This document shows, piece after piece, positions 7,634 to 15,280 of a DNA stretch of 34,755 bases (positions within the stretch are counted from its first letter, which is position 1; each line of letters starts with the position of its first letter). The translations under genes and the position numbers were made by a program. This stretch comes from Actinomadura fibrosa (lineage in GTDB: Bacteria; Actinomycetota; Actinomycetes; Streptosporangiales; Streptosporangiaceae): NCBI RefSeq assembly GCF_900659615.1, contig NZ_CAACUY010000082.1:1-34755 (forward strand), read 5' to 3'. The notes below the pieces were generated by a model. That model made no database searches. It was not told the origin of the DNA and saw only the letters and a program-made list of their open reading frames with translations.

Positions 7634-7677
7634 GTTCATCCTCCGTTCACCTGGATCGGGGTGTCCGGTCACCTCGC
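7634..7677 (+). promoter_or_regulatory. PHO box (PhoP operator) of the pst operon
   Basis: Four 11-nt units begin at 7634, 7645, 7656 and 7667. Units 1, 2 and 4 read GTTCATCCTCC, GTTCACCTGGA and GGTCACCTCGC; unit 3 is degenerate. This matches the actinobacterial PHO box (direct repeats with a GTTCAC core). A -10-like TAGTTT lies at 7683-7688, so the last unit overlaps the -35 position, as expected for activation by phosphorylated PhoP. Confidence 0.85.
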
Positions 7678-7682
7678 CTGCC

Positions 7683-7688
7683 TAGTTT
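7683..7688 (+). promoter_or_regulatory. Probable -10 element of the pst promoter
   Basis: TAGTTT directly follows the PHO box by 5 nt. Transcription would start near 7695, giving a leader of about 85 nt before the pstS GTG. Confidence 0.5.
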
Positions 7689-7779
7689 CACTGTCGACGG
7701 CAACCCCGCCACCTGGCCGTATCCGCCAGCGTGACGGGCGGGGGACGTGCCAGACGGAACTTGATGAGGAGACCCTCCG

Positions 7780-8883
7780 GTGAAGAACGGTTCTCGGCTT
7801 GCCGCCCTGGGCGGTGTGGTCATTGCGGGGGCACTGGCCCTTTCGGCCTGTGGCAGTGACGACAACTCGTCCGGTGACGCGAGCAGCGCGCCGACCGGCG
7901 ACATCGACTGCGCGAAGGCAAGCGTCAACGCCGCCGGGTCCAGCGCCCAGAAGAACGCGATCGAGGAGTGGACCAAGATCTACGCGCAGAAGTGCGCGGG
8001 GGCCAACCTCAACTACAACCCGAGCGGCTCGGGCGCCGGCATCCAGGCGTTCACCTCGGGCCAGGTGGCCTTCGCGGGCTCGGACTCGGCGCTCAAGCCC
8101 GAGGAGACCGGCCCCGCCAAGCAGCGCTGCCAGGGCAACAACGCCCTGAACCTGCCGATGGTCGTCGGCCCGGTCGCGGTCGTCTACAACGTGCAGGGCG
8201 TGGACGGCCTGAAGCTCTCCTCCGAGACGATCGCGAGCATCTTCTCCGGGAAGATCAAGACCTGGAACGACCCGGCGATCGCGAAGGAGAACGCGGGCGC
8301 CAAGCTCCCGTCCTCGCCGATCAAGCCGATCTACCGCTCGGACGAGTCCGGCACGACGGAGAACTTCACCAACTACCTGCACACGACCGCGCCGAAGGTC
8401 TGGACGTGGGAGAAGGCCAAGAAGTGGCCGAACTCCACCGGCCAGGGCGCGCCGAAGTCCGACGGCGTGAGCAGCCAGGTGAAGAGCACCGCGGGCGCCA
8501 TCTCCTACGTCGAGCTGTCGTACGCGACGAACAACAAGCTCCAGACCGCGCAGGTCAAGAACGGCGCGGGCGAGTACACCGCGCTGTCGCCCGAGAGCGC
8601 GTCCAAGGCCGTCGCCGGCGCCCAGGTGGTCGGCACCGGCAACGACGTCGCGCTGAAGATCGACTACACCACCAAGGAGGCCGGGGCGTACCCGATCGTC
8701 CTGGTGACCTACGAGATCGCGTGCGAGAAGGGCCTGCCCGCCGAGCAGTCCAAGTTCGTCAAGTCCTTCCTCACCTACACCTCCAGCGCCGACGGGCAGA
8801 AGGTGCTGACCGGCCTCGGTTACGCGCCCGTCCCGGACAGCGTGCTGACCAAGGTCCAGGCGTCCGTGAAGGCCCTGTCCTGA
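7780..8883 (+). CDS. pstS: Phosphate ABC transporter substrate-binding lipoprotein PstS
   Basis: Lipid-anchored outer-face protein of 367 residues that captures phosphate and passes it to PstCA. GTG 7780 follows GAGGAGA at 7766-7772. The signal peptide MKNGSRLAALGGVVIAGALA ends in the lipobox LSAC with Cys24 as the lipidated residue, followed by a short flexible Asp/Ser linker. Phosphate-binding segments are present: NAAGSSAQ near residue 50, GSDSAL, and RSDESGTTENF near 188-198, where Ser, Asp and Thr contact phosphate in known PstS structures. The C-terminal lobe ends with GYAPVPDSV. Expression should be induced by phosphate starvation through the PHO box. A 13-bp hairpin after its stop probably lets more pstS than pstCAB be made. 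Confidence 0.96.
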   Translation: MKNGSRLAALGGVVIAGALALSACGSDDNSSGDASSAPTGDIDCAKASVNAAGSSAQKNAIEEWTKIYAQKCAGANLNYNPSGSGAGIQAFTSGQVAFAGSDSALKPEETGPAKQRCQGNNALNLPMVVGPVAVVYNVQGVDGLKLSSETIASIFSGKIKTWNDPAIAKENAGAKLPSSPIKPIYRSDESGTTENFTNYLHTTAPKVWTWEKAKKWPNSTGQGAPKSDGVSSQVKSTAGAISYVELSYATNNKLQTAQVKNGAGEYTALSPESASKAVAGAQVVGTGNDVALKIDYTTKEAGAYPIVLVTYEIACEKGLPAEQSKFVKSFLTYTSSADGQKVLTGLGYAPVPDSVLTKVQASVKALS

Positions 8884-8904
8884 CGTCCGGCAACGATCCC
8901 GGAA

Positions 8905-8935
8905 GCCCCGCCGCCGACGACCTCGGCGGCGGGGC
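8905..8935 (+). terminator. Intra-operon hairpin (attenuator) between pstS and pstC
   Basis: GCCCCGCCGCCGA (8905-8917) pairs perfectly over 13 bp with TCGGCGGCGGGGC (8923-8935), loop CGACC. No T tract follows. It lies 22 nt after the pstS stop and 44 nt before the pstC start. Confidence 0.7.
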
Positions 8936-8978
8936 CGATTGGGGTTCCGCAGCAGAAGTGATCATAGGAGGACCCCCT

Positions 8979-9959
8979 GTGAGCAGCGAGACGGGCGTCG
9001 AGGCGGCCGCCGCCACGCGACGGCGCACCCCGAGCCTGCGCATGAGCACCGGCCGGGCCGGTGACAAGATCTTCGTCTCGGCGGCCCGCGGCTCGGGCCT
9101 CACCGTGCTGGCGATCATGGCCGCGATCGCGGTGTTCCTGGTGTGGAAGGCGATCCCGGCGCTCCAGGACAACAAGGCGAACTTCCTGACCGCCGAGGAG
9201 TGGAACCCGAACGCGGTGCCCCCGCGGTTCGGCATCGCGCAGCTCGCCTTCGGGACGATCGTGTCGTCGCTGCTCGCGATGCTCATCGCGACGCCGGTGG
9301 CGGTCGGGATCGCGCTGTTCATCTCCTTCTACTCGTCGCGGAAGCTGGCGTCGGTCCTCGGGTACGTCGTGGACCTGCTCGCGGCGGTCCCGAGCATCGT
9401 GTACGGCCTGTGGGGCCTGATCTTCCTGTCCAAGCACATGGAGGGGATCAGCAAGTTCCTCAACAGCGTGCTCGGCTGGATCCCGCTGTTCGGCGGCGAC
9501 TCGCCGGGCAAGAACTCGATCTTCACCGCCGGGGTGGTGCTGGCGATCATGATCCTGCCGATCATCTCCTCGATCACCCGCGAGGTGTTCCTCCAGGTGC
9601 CGCGGGCCAACGTGGAGGCCGCGCTCGCGCTCGGCGCCACCCGCTGGGAGATGATCCGGCTGTCGGTGCTGCCGTACGGGCGGTCCGGCATGATCGGCGC
9701 CTCGATGCTCGGCCTCGGCCGCGCGATGGGCGAGACGATCGCGGTCGCGATGGTGCTGACCTTCGTGCCCGGCATCAACGTCCACATCCTGGAGAACGGC
9801 GGCAGCACGTTCGCCTCCAACATCGCCAACAGCTTCAGCGAGGCGTCCGAGACCGGCCGCGGCGCGCTGATCGCCTCCGGCCTGGTGCTGTTCGTGATCA
9901 CCCTGCTCGTCAACATGGCGGCCCGCGCCGTCGTCGCGCGCCGCAAGGAGTTCGTGTGA
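8979..9959 (+). CDS. pstC: Phosphate ABC transporter permease PstC
   Basis: One of the two membrane subunits of the high-affinity phosphate importer, 326 residues. GTG 8979 is preceded by a strong AGGAGG at 8966-8971. About 30 hydrophilic residues (SSETGVEAAAATRRRTPSLR) precede the first membrane helix FVSAARGSGLTVLAIMAAIAVF. Five further helices follow, as in the family. The cytoplasmic loop that contacts PstB is clear: EAALALGATRWEMIRLSVLPYGRSGMIG, the EAA motif of ABC permeases. The C-terminus NMAARAVVARRKEFV overlaps the pstA start by 4 nt (GTGA at 9956-9959), so the two subunits should be made in equal amounts. Confidence 0.95.
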   Translation: MSSETGVEAAAATRRRTPSLRMSTGRAGDKIFVSAARGSGLTVLAIMAAIAVFLVWKAIPALQDNKANFLTAEEWNPNAVPPRFGIAQLAFGTIVSSLLAMLIATPVAVGIALFISFYSSRKLASVLGYVVDLLAAVPSIVYGLWGLIFLSKHMEGISKFLNSVLGWIPLFGGDSPGKNSIFTAGVVLAIMILPIISSITREVFLQVPRANVEAALALGATRWEMIRLSVLPYGRSGMIGASMLGLGRAMGETIAVAMVLTFVPGINVHILENGGSTFASNIANSFSEASETGRGALIASGLVLFVITLLVNMAARAVVARRKEFV

Positions 9960-10852
9960 CCTCCCTGACCACCCCGAAGGGCGCCGGCCTGTCGTCCGTC
10001 TCGACCGGCCGCAAGATCAAGGACAAGCTGGTCCAGGGCTTCGTGTACCTGGCGTTCGTCCTCGCCCTCGTCCCGCTGCTGTCGGTGCTGTGGACGGTCG
10101 TCTCCAACGGCGTCGCCCGGCTCGACCCGACGTTCTTCCAGTTCTCCATGAACGGGGTCAGCGGCAAGGACCCGGGCGGCGGCGCCTACCACGCCATCAT
10201 CGGGACGCTGGAGCAGGTCCTCATCTGCAGCGTGATCGCCGTCCCGATCGCCGTGCTGACCGCGATCTACCTCGTCGAGTACGCCGGCAACGGGCGGCTC
10301 GGCAAGGTCGTCAGCTTCTTCGTGGACGTCATGACCGGCATCCCGTCGATCGTCGCGGGCCTGTTCGTGCTGGCGCTGTGGCTGCTCACGTTCGGGTTCG
10401 AGTTCTCCGGGTTCGCCGGCGCGCTCGCGCTGACCATCCTGATGATCCCGACGGTGGTGCGCGCCACCGAGGAGATGCTGAAGCTCGTCCCGAACGACCT
10501 GCGCGAGGCCTCCTACGCGCTCGGCGTCCCGCGCTGGCGGACGGTCTGCTTCGTCATCCTGCCGACGGCGATGACCGGCATCGTCACCGGCATCATGCTC
10601 GCGGTCGCCCGCGTCATGGGCGAGACCGCGCCGCTGCTGCTGACGATCTTCTTCACCAAGGCGATCAACACCGACCCGTTCAGCGGGCCGCAGGGGTCCC
10701 TGCCGACCTTCATCTGGGAGCAGGCCGCCGACCCGAACCAGAACTCGATCGACCGGGCCTGGACCGGCGCCCTGGTGCTGATCGCGATCATCATGCTGCT
10801 CAACCTCGCCGCCCGGCTGGTCGCCCGCCGGAGCGCGCCGGTGAGCCGCTGA
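9956..10852 (+). CDS. pstA: Phosphate ABC transporter permease PstA
   Basis: Second membrane subunit of the phosphate importer, 298 residues. The GTG at 9956 overlaps the pstC stop by 4 nt and has AAGGAG 5 nt upstream inside pstC. Helices begin at LVQGFVYLAFVLALVPLLSVLW. The PstB-docking EAA loop reads REASYALGVPRWRTVCFVILPTAMTG, and the segment VMTGIPSIVAGLFVLALW matches the family's conserved periplasmic-side helix. The pstA-pstB gap of 75 nt is unusual for a pst operon that is otherwise tightly packed; it is almost pure C and T. Confidence 0.95.
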   Translation: MTSLTTPKGAGLSSVSTGRKIKDKLVQGFVYLAFVLALVPLLSVLWTVVSNGVARLDPTFFQFSMNGVSGKDPGGGAYHAIIGTLEQVLICSVIAVPIAVLTAIYLVEYAGNGRLGKVVSFFVDVMTGIPSIVAGLFVLALWLLTFGFEFSGFAGALALTILMIPTVVRATEEMLKLVPNDLREASYALGVPRWRTVCFVILPTAMTGIVTGIMLAVARVMGETAPLLLTIFFTKAINTDPFSGPQGSLPTFIWEQAADPNQNSIDRAWTGALVLIAIIMLLNLAARLVARRSAPVSR

Positions 10853-10927
10853 GCCGCCGCCCCCTCCCCCCTCCTCCCGTGACCCCTCCCGACCCCCTCT
10901 GCACGTCCTGATAGGAGCACCAACCCC

Positions 10928-11704
10928 ATGGCCAAGCGGATCGAAGTCTCGGGGCTGCACGCCTACTACGGCGGCGTCCACGCCATCGAGGACATCTCGA
11001 TGACGGTCGAGCCGCGCTCGGTGACGGCCTTCATCGGGCCGTCGGGCTGCGGCAAGTCCACGTTCCTGCGCACCCTGAACCGGATGCACGAGGTCATCCC
11101 GGGCGCCCGGGTCGAGGGCAAGGTCATGCTGGACGACGAGGACCTGTACGCCTCCTCGGTGGACCCGGTCGCCGTGCGCCGCGTCGTCGGCATGGTCTTC
11201 CAGCGCCCCAACCCGTTCCCCACCATGTCGATCTACGACAACGTGGCCGCGGGCCTGAAGCTCAACGGCGTCCGCCGCAAGAGCCAGCTCGACGAGATCG
11301 TCGAGAGCTCGCTCCAGGGCGCGAACCTGTGGAACGAGGTCAAGGACCGGCTCGGCAAGCCCGGCGCGGGCCTGTCCGGCGGCCAGCAGCAGCGGCTGTG
11401 CATCGCCCGCGCGATCGCCGTCCAGCCGCAGGTGCTGCTCATGGACGAGCCGTGCTCGGCGCTCGACCCGATCTCCACGCTCGCGATCGAGGACCTGATC
11501 GGCAAGCTGAAGAGCCAGTACACGATCGTGATCGTCACGCACAACATGCAGCAGGCCGCCCGGGTCAGCGACCGCACCGCCTTCTTCAACATCGCGGGGA
11601 CGGGCAAGCCGGGCAAGCTCATCGAGATCGACGACACCAGCAAGATCTTCACGAACCCGGAGCAGAAGGCGACCGAGGACTACATCACCGGCCGCTTCGG
11701 CTGA
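10928..11704 (+). CDS. pstB: Phosphate ABC transporter ATPase PstB
   Basis: Cytoplasmic ATPase that drives the PstCA channel, 258 residues, the normal family length. ATG 10928 follows AGGAG at 10913-10917. Motifs in order: Walker A GPSGCGKST (37-45), Q-loop FQRPNPFPTMSIYDNV typical of PstB, ABC signature LSGGQQQRLCIARAIA, Walker B VLLMDEPCSALDP, and H-loop IVIVTHNMQQAARVSD. The C-terminal YITGRFG is the usual PstB ending. It closes the pst operon; phoU, often next in other bacteria, is absent here. No strong terminator was seen in the 100-base gap before the convergent glnR. Confidence 0.96.
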   Translation: MAKRIEVSGLHAYYGGVHAIEDISMTVEPRSVTAFIGPSGCGKSTFLRTLNRMHEVIPGARVEGKVMLDDEDLYASSVDPVAVRRVVGMVFQRPNPFPTMSIYDNVAAGLKLNGVRRKSQLDEIVESSLQGANLWNEVKDRLGKPGAGLSGGQQQRLCIARAIAVQPQVLLMDEPCSALDPISTLAIEDLIGKLKSQYTIVIVTHNMQQAARVSDRTAFFNIAGTGKPGKLIEIDDTSKIFTNPEQKATEDYITGRFG

Positions 11705-11805
11705 TCCGGCCCGGCAGGACGGACGGAGGGACGGGGCCCGCCCCGGCAGAGGCGGCAGGGCCCCGGCGAGCGCGGCGGGGTCCGGGCGGAGCCGGCGGGC
11801 GCGGC

Positions 11806-12522
11806 TCAGGCGCGGGCCGGCGCCATCTCCTCGGAGTCGCCCGGACGGTGGTCGGGGACGAAGCGGTACCCGACGTTGCGGACCGTTCCGATGAGCGACT
11901 CGTACTCGGCGCCGAGCTTGGCCCGCAGCCGCCGGACGTGCACGTCCACGGTCCGGGTGCCGCCGAAGTAGTCGTAGCCCCAGACCTCCTGGAGGAGTTG
12001 GGCGCGCGTGAAGACCCGGCCCGGGTGCTGGGCGAGGTACTTCAGCAGCTCGAACTCCTTGAAGGTCAGGTCGAGCACGCGCCCGCGCAGCCGCGCCGTG
12101 TAGGTCGCCTCGTCGATCGTCAGCTCGCCGCTGCGGATCTCGCCCGGGACCTCCTCGGCCTCGGCGACCGCCGCCGCGCGGCCGACCGCGAGGCGCAGCC
12201 GGGCCTCGACCTCGGCCGGTCCCGCGGTCTGGAGCAGCATGTCGTCCACGCCCCACTCGGAACTGAGCGCGGCGAGGCCGCCCTCGGTCACGATGGCGAG
12301 CAGCGGGCAGTCCAGCCCCGTGGTCCGCAGCAGCCGGCACAGGCTCTTGGCCTGCACCAGGTCGCGCCGCGCGTCCACCAGGACGATGTCGGCCGGCGGG
12401 GCGTCGATGAGGGCCGAAGCCTCCGCCGGGGCGACGCGCACGGAGTGCAGCAGAAGCCCGAGCGCGGGCAGGACCTCGTCGGAGGGCTCCAACGCGTTGG
12501 TCAGCAAGAGCAGACTGCTCAA
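11806..12522 (-). CDS. glnR: GlnR, OmpR-type global nitrogen regulator
   Basis: Transcription factor of 238 residues that controls nitrogen assimilation (amtB, glnA, nir and others) in actinomycetes. Start is TTG at 12522: GAGGAGG lies 6 nt upstream and no ATG or GTG is in frame nearby. The receiver domain (1-120) begins MSSLLLLTNALEPS and keeps Asp50 (VLVDARRD), but lacks the usual acidic pocket, in line with GlnR being an orphan that works without a sensor kinase. The winged-helix domain (about 130-225) reads LDLTFKEFELLKYLAQHPGR, LLQEVWGYDYFGGTRTVDVH and LIGTVRNVGYRFV, near-identical to Streptomyces GlnR as I recall it. It converges with pstB. One GTTCACC half-site lies in its leader (12627-12633), perhaps linking it to phosphate control. 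Confidence 0.93.
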   Translation of the reverse strand: MSSLLLLTNALEPSDEVLPALGLLLHSVRVAPAEASALIDAPPADIVLVDARRDLVQAKSLCRLLRTTGLDCPLLAIVTEGGLAALSSEWGVDDMLLQTAGPAEVEARLRLAVGRAAAVAEAEEVPGEIRSGELTIDEATYTARLRGRVLDLTFKEFELLKYLAQHPGRVFTRAQLLQEVWGYDYFGGTRTVDVHVRRLRAKLGAEYESLIGTVRNVGYRFVPDHRPGDSEEMAPARA

Positions 12523-12745
12523 GTGCCGCCTCCTCGTCCATAAAGACGTAGGACCCAGGCGGCTCACCGCCGAGCCCGGCACCGGCCGGCGACTCGGCGA
12601 GACGAGGCGACCACGCAGGGCACTTTGGTGAACTCCATGGCCTCGTCGCCCGGATCCCTCACCCTGAGCATATCCGAGCACGTCCTCCGGGCAATGGGGC
12701 GCCTCGCCCGGACGGGGCGGGCCGGGGGGATGAGACCCTGGGGCC

Positions 12746-13006
12746 ATGGCCAAGGGAACGATCCGGTACTGGGCCGCCGCGAAGGCCGCCGCGGGCACCG
12801 CTGAGGAGCCCTACGACGCCGCGACGCTCGACGAGGCGATCGCCGCCGCCGCCCGGCGGGACGGACGCGACGGCGCGTTCCGGCGCGTCCTCGACCGCAG
12901 CTCGTTCCTGGTCGACGGCGCCCCCGTCGGCACCCGCCCGCACGCCTCCGTCGCGCTGCCGGAGGGCGGCGTCGTGGAGGTGCTGCCGCCCTTCGCGGGT
13001 GGCTGA
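12746..13006 (+). CDS. MoaD/ThiS-family ubiquitin-like sulfur carrier
   Basis: Small beta-grasp protein of 86 residues. The C-terminus VEVLPPFAGG carries the Gly-Gly tail that in MoaD and ThiS is adenylated and then thiocarboxylated to donate sulfur; the N-terminal strand KGTIRYWAAAKAAAGT and the segment SSFLVDGAPVGTRP also fit the family. No molybdopterin or thiamine gene is nearby, so the acceptor is unknown; its position next to a run of sulfur-handling genes is suggestive. The ribosome site is weak (only GGGG stretches upstream), and the ATG at 12746 is the first in frame. A protein like this beside glnR is common in actinomycetes, from memory. Confidence 0.85.
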   Translation: MAKGTIRYWAAAKAAAGTAEEPYDAATLDEAIAAAARRDGRDGAFRRVLDRSSFLVDGAPVGTRPHASVALPEGGVVEVLPPFAGG

Positions 13007-13084
13007 CGTCACACCCGGACGATCACTCCGCGGGGCCACCCGGTGTCATGCCGCGGGGCGACTCGCCGCCGGTGCCCCGGGCAC

Positions 13085-13090
13085 TAGGGT
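13085..13090 (+). promoter_or_regulatory. Probable -10 element for the LmeA-like gene
   Basis: TAGGGT fits TANNNT and lies 24 nt before the AAGGAGA ribosome site at 13114-13120. No -35 was recognised. Confidence 0.45.
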
Positions 13091-13123
13091 GTGGCGATCG
13101 CGTGCCGTGCCCGAAGGAGAGAC

Positions 13124-13831
13124 ATGCGGAAAGTACTGGTGGTGCTGCTCGTCCTCGTGGTCGGCGGGCTGATCGCCGCCGACCGGATCGGCGTGCGGAT
13201 CGCGCAGGACGAGATCGGCAAGCAGGTGGCCGCGGAGTACAACCTGGCGGAGCGGCCCGACGTCACGATCCACGGCATCCCGTTCCTGACGCAGGCGGTC
13301 GGCGGCACGTACGACCACATCGACGTCAGCATCGGCGACTGGACCGAGCGGGGCGTCACGGTCACGGACGTGAAGGTCGACATGCGCGGCGTGGACGCGC
13401 CGCTGTCGGAGGTCACGGCCGGGAACTCCGCCAACGTCACCGCGCGCACGGCGACCGCGTCCGCGATCGTGCCCTACGACGTGATCAAGAAGCAGGCGCC
13501 GAAGGAGGTCAAGAGCCTCGGGCCGAAGGGCGACGACCTCGCGGTGGAGCTGACCGGCGCGATCCTCGGCCTCCCGGTGTCCGGCAGCGCGGTCGTGTCC
13601 GTCAAGCCGACGGCCCGGGGCATCGCCGTCACCCCCGTGTCCGTCGGCTCGACCGGTGCCGCGCAGGTCCCGCTGGCCGCCGTCCGGCAGCAGCTCACCT
13701 GGATCGTGCCCGTGTCGGACCTGCCGGTCGGCTCGCGCATCAGCGAGATCCAGCCCACCCCCGAGGGTCTCCGCGTCTCGGCCACTGCCGAGAACGTCCG
13801 GCTGAACGACCTGGAGCAGCGGACCAAGTAG
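13124..13831 (+). CDS. LmeA-like (DUF2993) exported phospholipid-binding protein
   Basis: 235 residues. ATG 13124 is chosen over an upstream GTG at 13091 because AAGGAGA (13114-13120) precedes it and because it opens a clean signal-anchor, MRKVLVVLLVLVVGGLIAADR. The rest is an exported beta-rich domain with DEIGKQVAAEYNLAERPDVTIHGIPFLTQ, typical of the DUF2993 family. The mycobacterial member LmeA binds phospholipid and supports lipomannan elongation in the periplasm; a similar envelope role here is inference. In the middle, alternating segments such as DDLAVELTGAILGLPVSGSAVV suggest the repeated strands of a lipid-binding tube. It probably forms a single-gene unit before the sigma factor. 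Confidence 0.85.
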   Translation: MRKVLVVLLVLVVGGLIAADRIGVRIAQDEIGKQVAAEYNLAERPDVTIHGIPFLTQAVGGTYDHIDVSIGDWTERGVTVTDVKVDMRGVDAPLSEVTAGNSANVTARTATASAIVPYDVIKKQAPKEVKSLGPKGDDLAVELTGAILGLPVSGSAVVSVKPTARGIAVTPVSVGSTGAAQVPLAAVRQQLTWIVPVSDLPVGSRISEIQPTPEGLRVSATAENVRLNDLEQRTK

Positions 13832-13879
13832 CGGGAGAACGGCGACGCGATGGGACGGACCGCACGTCCCGGGGGCGCA

Positions 13880-13885
13880 TAACGT
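13880..13885 (+). promoter_or_regulatory. -10 element for a probably leaderless sigma-factor mRNA
   Basis: TAACGT fits TANNNT and ends 5 nt before the GTG at 13891. There is no ribosome site in the gap, so the start codon probably lies at the 5' end of the mRNA. Confidence 0.45.
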
Positions 13886-13890
13886 GAAGA

Positions 13891-14466
13891 GTGACCGGAA
13901 ATGTCGCCGGACCTTGTGAACCGGACCGCGAGGGCGTACGTGTCAGTGGTGTGGGTCCCACCGCGGATGAGGGTTTGCTGCGCGCCCTATACAGCGAGCA
14001 CGGCGGTCCCCTCCTCGGCTACGTCCTGCGGCTGACGGGGGGAGACCGCACCCAGGCCGAGGACGTCGTCCAGGAGACGCTGCTGCGCGCCTGGAAGCAC
14101 CCCGAGGCGCTCGCGGGCCGGCCGGTGCGGCCATGGCTGTTCACGGTCGCCCGGAACCTCGTGGTGGACGCGCACCGCGCCAAACGGGCCCGGCCGCCCG
14201 AGACCGGTATCGACGAGCAGGTGATGCTGACCGCGGCCGGCTCCGACGACATCGACCGGGCGCTGGAGTCCTGGACGGTCGCGGAGGCCCTCGCCGAACT
14301 CAGCGCCCCGCACCGCGCCGTGCTGGTGGAGACCTACTACCGTGGCCGGTCGGTGGCCGAGGCGTCGAAGGCGCTGGGCATCCCGCCCGGCACGGTCAAG
14401 TCCCGCACCTACTACGCGCTGCGGGCGCTCAAACTCGCATTGGAGGAGCGGGGGTTGGCGCCATGA
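13891..14466 (+). CDS. ECF-type sigma-70 factor
   Basis: Extracytoplasmic-function RNA polymerase sigma factor of 191 residues. Region 2 (about 28-95) has RALYSEHGGPLLGYVLRLTG, EDVVQETLLRAWKHP and RPWLFTVARNLVVDAHRAKR; region 4 (about 130-187) has LAELSAPHRAVLVETYYRG and the helix-turn-helix SVAEASKALGIPPGTVKSR. It resembles the SigL/SigK-like group. The first 20 residues are not typical of the family; GTG 13951 is a shorter alternative but has no ribosome site, while GTG 13891 has a -10 five bases upstream. Its stop overlaps the anti-sigma start by 4 nt (ATGA), so the pair is co-translated and the sigma factor should be held inactive until released. Confidence 0.92.
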   Translation: MTGNVAGPCEPDREGVRVSGVGPTADEGLLRALYSEHGGPLLGYVLRLTGGDRTQAEDVVQETLLRAWKHPEALAGRPVRPWLFTVARNLVVDAHRAKRARPPETGIDEQVMLTAAGSDDIDRALESWTVAEALAELSAPHRAVLVETYYRGRSVAEASKALGIPPGTVKSRTYYALRALKLALEERGLAP

Positions 14467-15203
14467 ACGACTGCACCGAGGTGCGCACCTCGCTCGGGGT
14501 GTACGTGCTGGGCGCGATCGAGTCCGGCGAGCGGAGCCAGGTGGAGGCCCACCTGGAGGACTGCCGCTCCTGCCGGGACGAGCTCGCCGGGCTGGCCGGC
14601 ATGCCCGCCCTGCTCGGGCGGGTCGACGAGGCGCAGCTCGACCAGATGGCCGGGCCGCCGCCCGAACTGCTGGACGGGCTGCTGGCCCGGGCGGCCGAGC
14701 GACGGAGGGGATGGCTCGGACCGCTGGGCCGGCGGTCCGGCGGGCGGGGCCAGGGCTGGCTCCCGCTCGCCGCCGCGGCCTGCGTGCTGGTGCTCGCCGG
14801 CGGCCTGTTCGGCGTCCTGCTGCCCCGCGGCGGCGAGGAACGCGCCGCGCCGTCCCCGACCGTCACGACCACGGCGTCCGTCCCGCCGCCCAGCCCCGAG
14901 GGCAAGGGCGAGCGGATCGCCGCCGAGAACCCCGAGACCCGGATCAGGGGCTGGGTGGAGCTCCACAAGCAGCCCTGGGGCACCGAGGTCGAGCTCTACC
15001 TGACGGGCGTCCCGAAGGGGGCGCGCTGCCGGCTGCTGGTCATCGCCCGGGACGGGCAGCGGGACGCGCTCGGAAGCTGGCACGTCCCCATGAACGAGGG
15101 CTACGGCGAGTACCACGGCTCCACGATGTTCCCGCGCGGCAACCTCTTCTCGTTCGAGATCGTCGGCCTGGACGGCAAGCCGCTGCTCACCATCCCCGCC
15201 TGA
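14463..15203 (+). CDS. Membrane anti-sigma factor with zinc (ZAS) motif
   Basis: Partner of the preceding sigma factor, 246 residues, overlapping it by 4 nt. The cytoplasmic N-terminal domain has the zinc-binding anti-sigma signature H30-x3-C34-x2-C37 (HLEDCRSC) plus an N-terminal Cys4. One membrane helix at about 99-122 (PLAAAACVLVLAGGLFGVLL) leads through a Ser/Thr/Pro linker to an exported domain of about 110 residues (GWVELHKQPWGTEVELYLTG, ending LVGLDG-like and LLTIPA). Such a domain could sense an envelope signal. Zinc anti-sigma factors can also release sigma on oxidation of the Cys pair, which would fit the thiol and sulfur genes around it. The trigger is not known. Confidence 0.9.
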   Translation: MNDCTEVRTSLGVYVLGAIESGERSQVEAHLEDCRSCRDELAGLAGMPALLGRVDEAQLDQMAGPPPELLDGLLARAAERRRGWLGPLGRRSGGRGQGWLPLAAAACVLVLAGGLFGVLLPRGGEERAAPSPTVTTTASVPPPSPEGKGERIAAENPETRIRGWVELHKQPWGTEVELYLTGVPKGARCRLLVIARDGQRDALGSWHVPMNEGYGEYHGSTMFPRGNLFSFEIVGLDGKPLLTIPA

Positions 15204-15212
15204 TCCCGCCCA

Positions 15213-15252
15213 CCTCGCGGGAAGGATCTCGGAGGCCCTCGCGGGAAGGATC
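15213..15252 (+). repeat. 16-bp direct repeat between the anti-sigma and thioredoxin genes
   Basis: CCTCGCGGGAAGGATC occurs at 15213-15228 and again at 15237-15252 (24-nt period). A related shorter form, CCTGCGGGAAGATC, occurs at 15734-15747, upstream of the leader-peptide promoter. Confidence 0.8.
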
Positions 15253-15280
15253 GAGCGCGCCTTCGGGTTGAATACGTCCG

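Noticed and set aside
11732..11745. CGGGG-CCCG-CCCCG as a terminator between pstB and glnR
   Set aside because: Only a 5-bp stem in DNA where such stems occur by chance; not listed as a feature.
9329..12541. A 1070-residue minus-strand frame across pstC, pstA, pstB and glnR
   Set aside because: Shadow of four well-identified genes; it has no domain and its composition is skewed.
12746..13006. Calling the MoaD/ThiS-like gene moaD
   Set aside because: No molybdopterin synthesis partner is nearby, and the fold alone does not define the acceptor.
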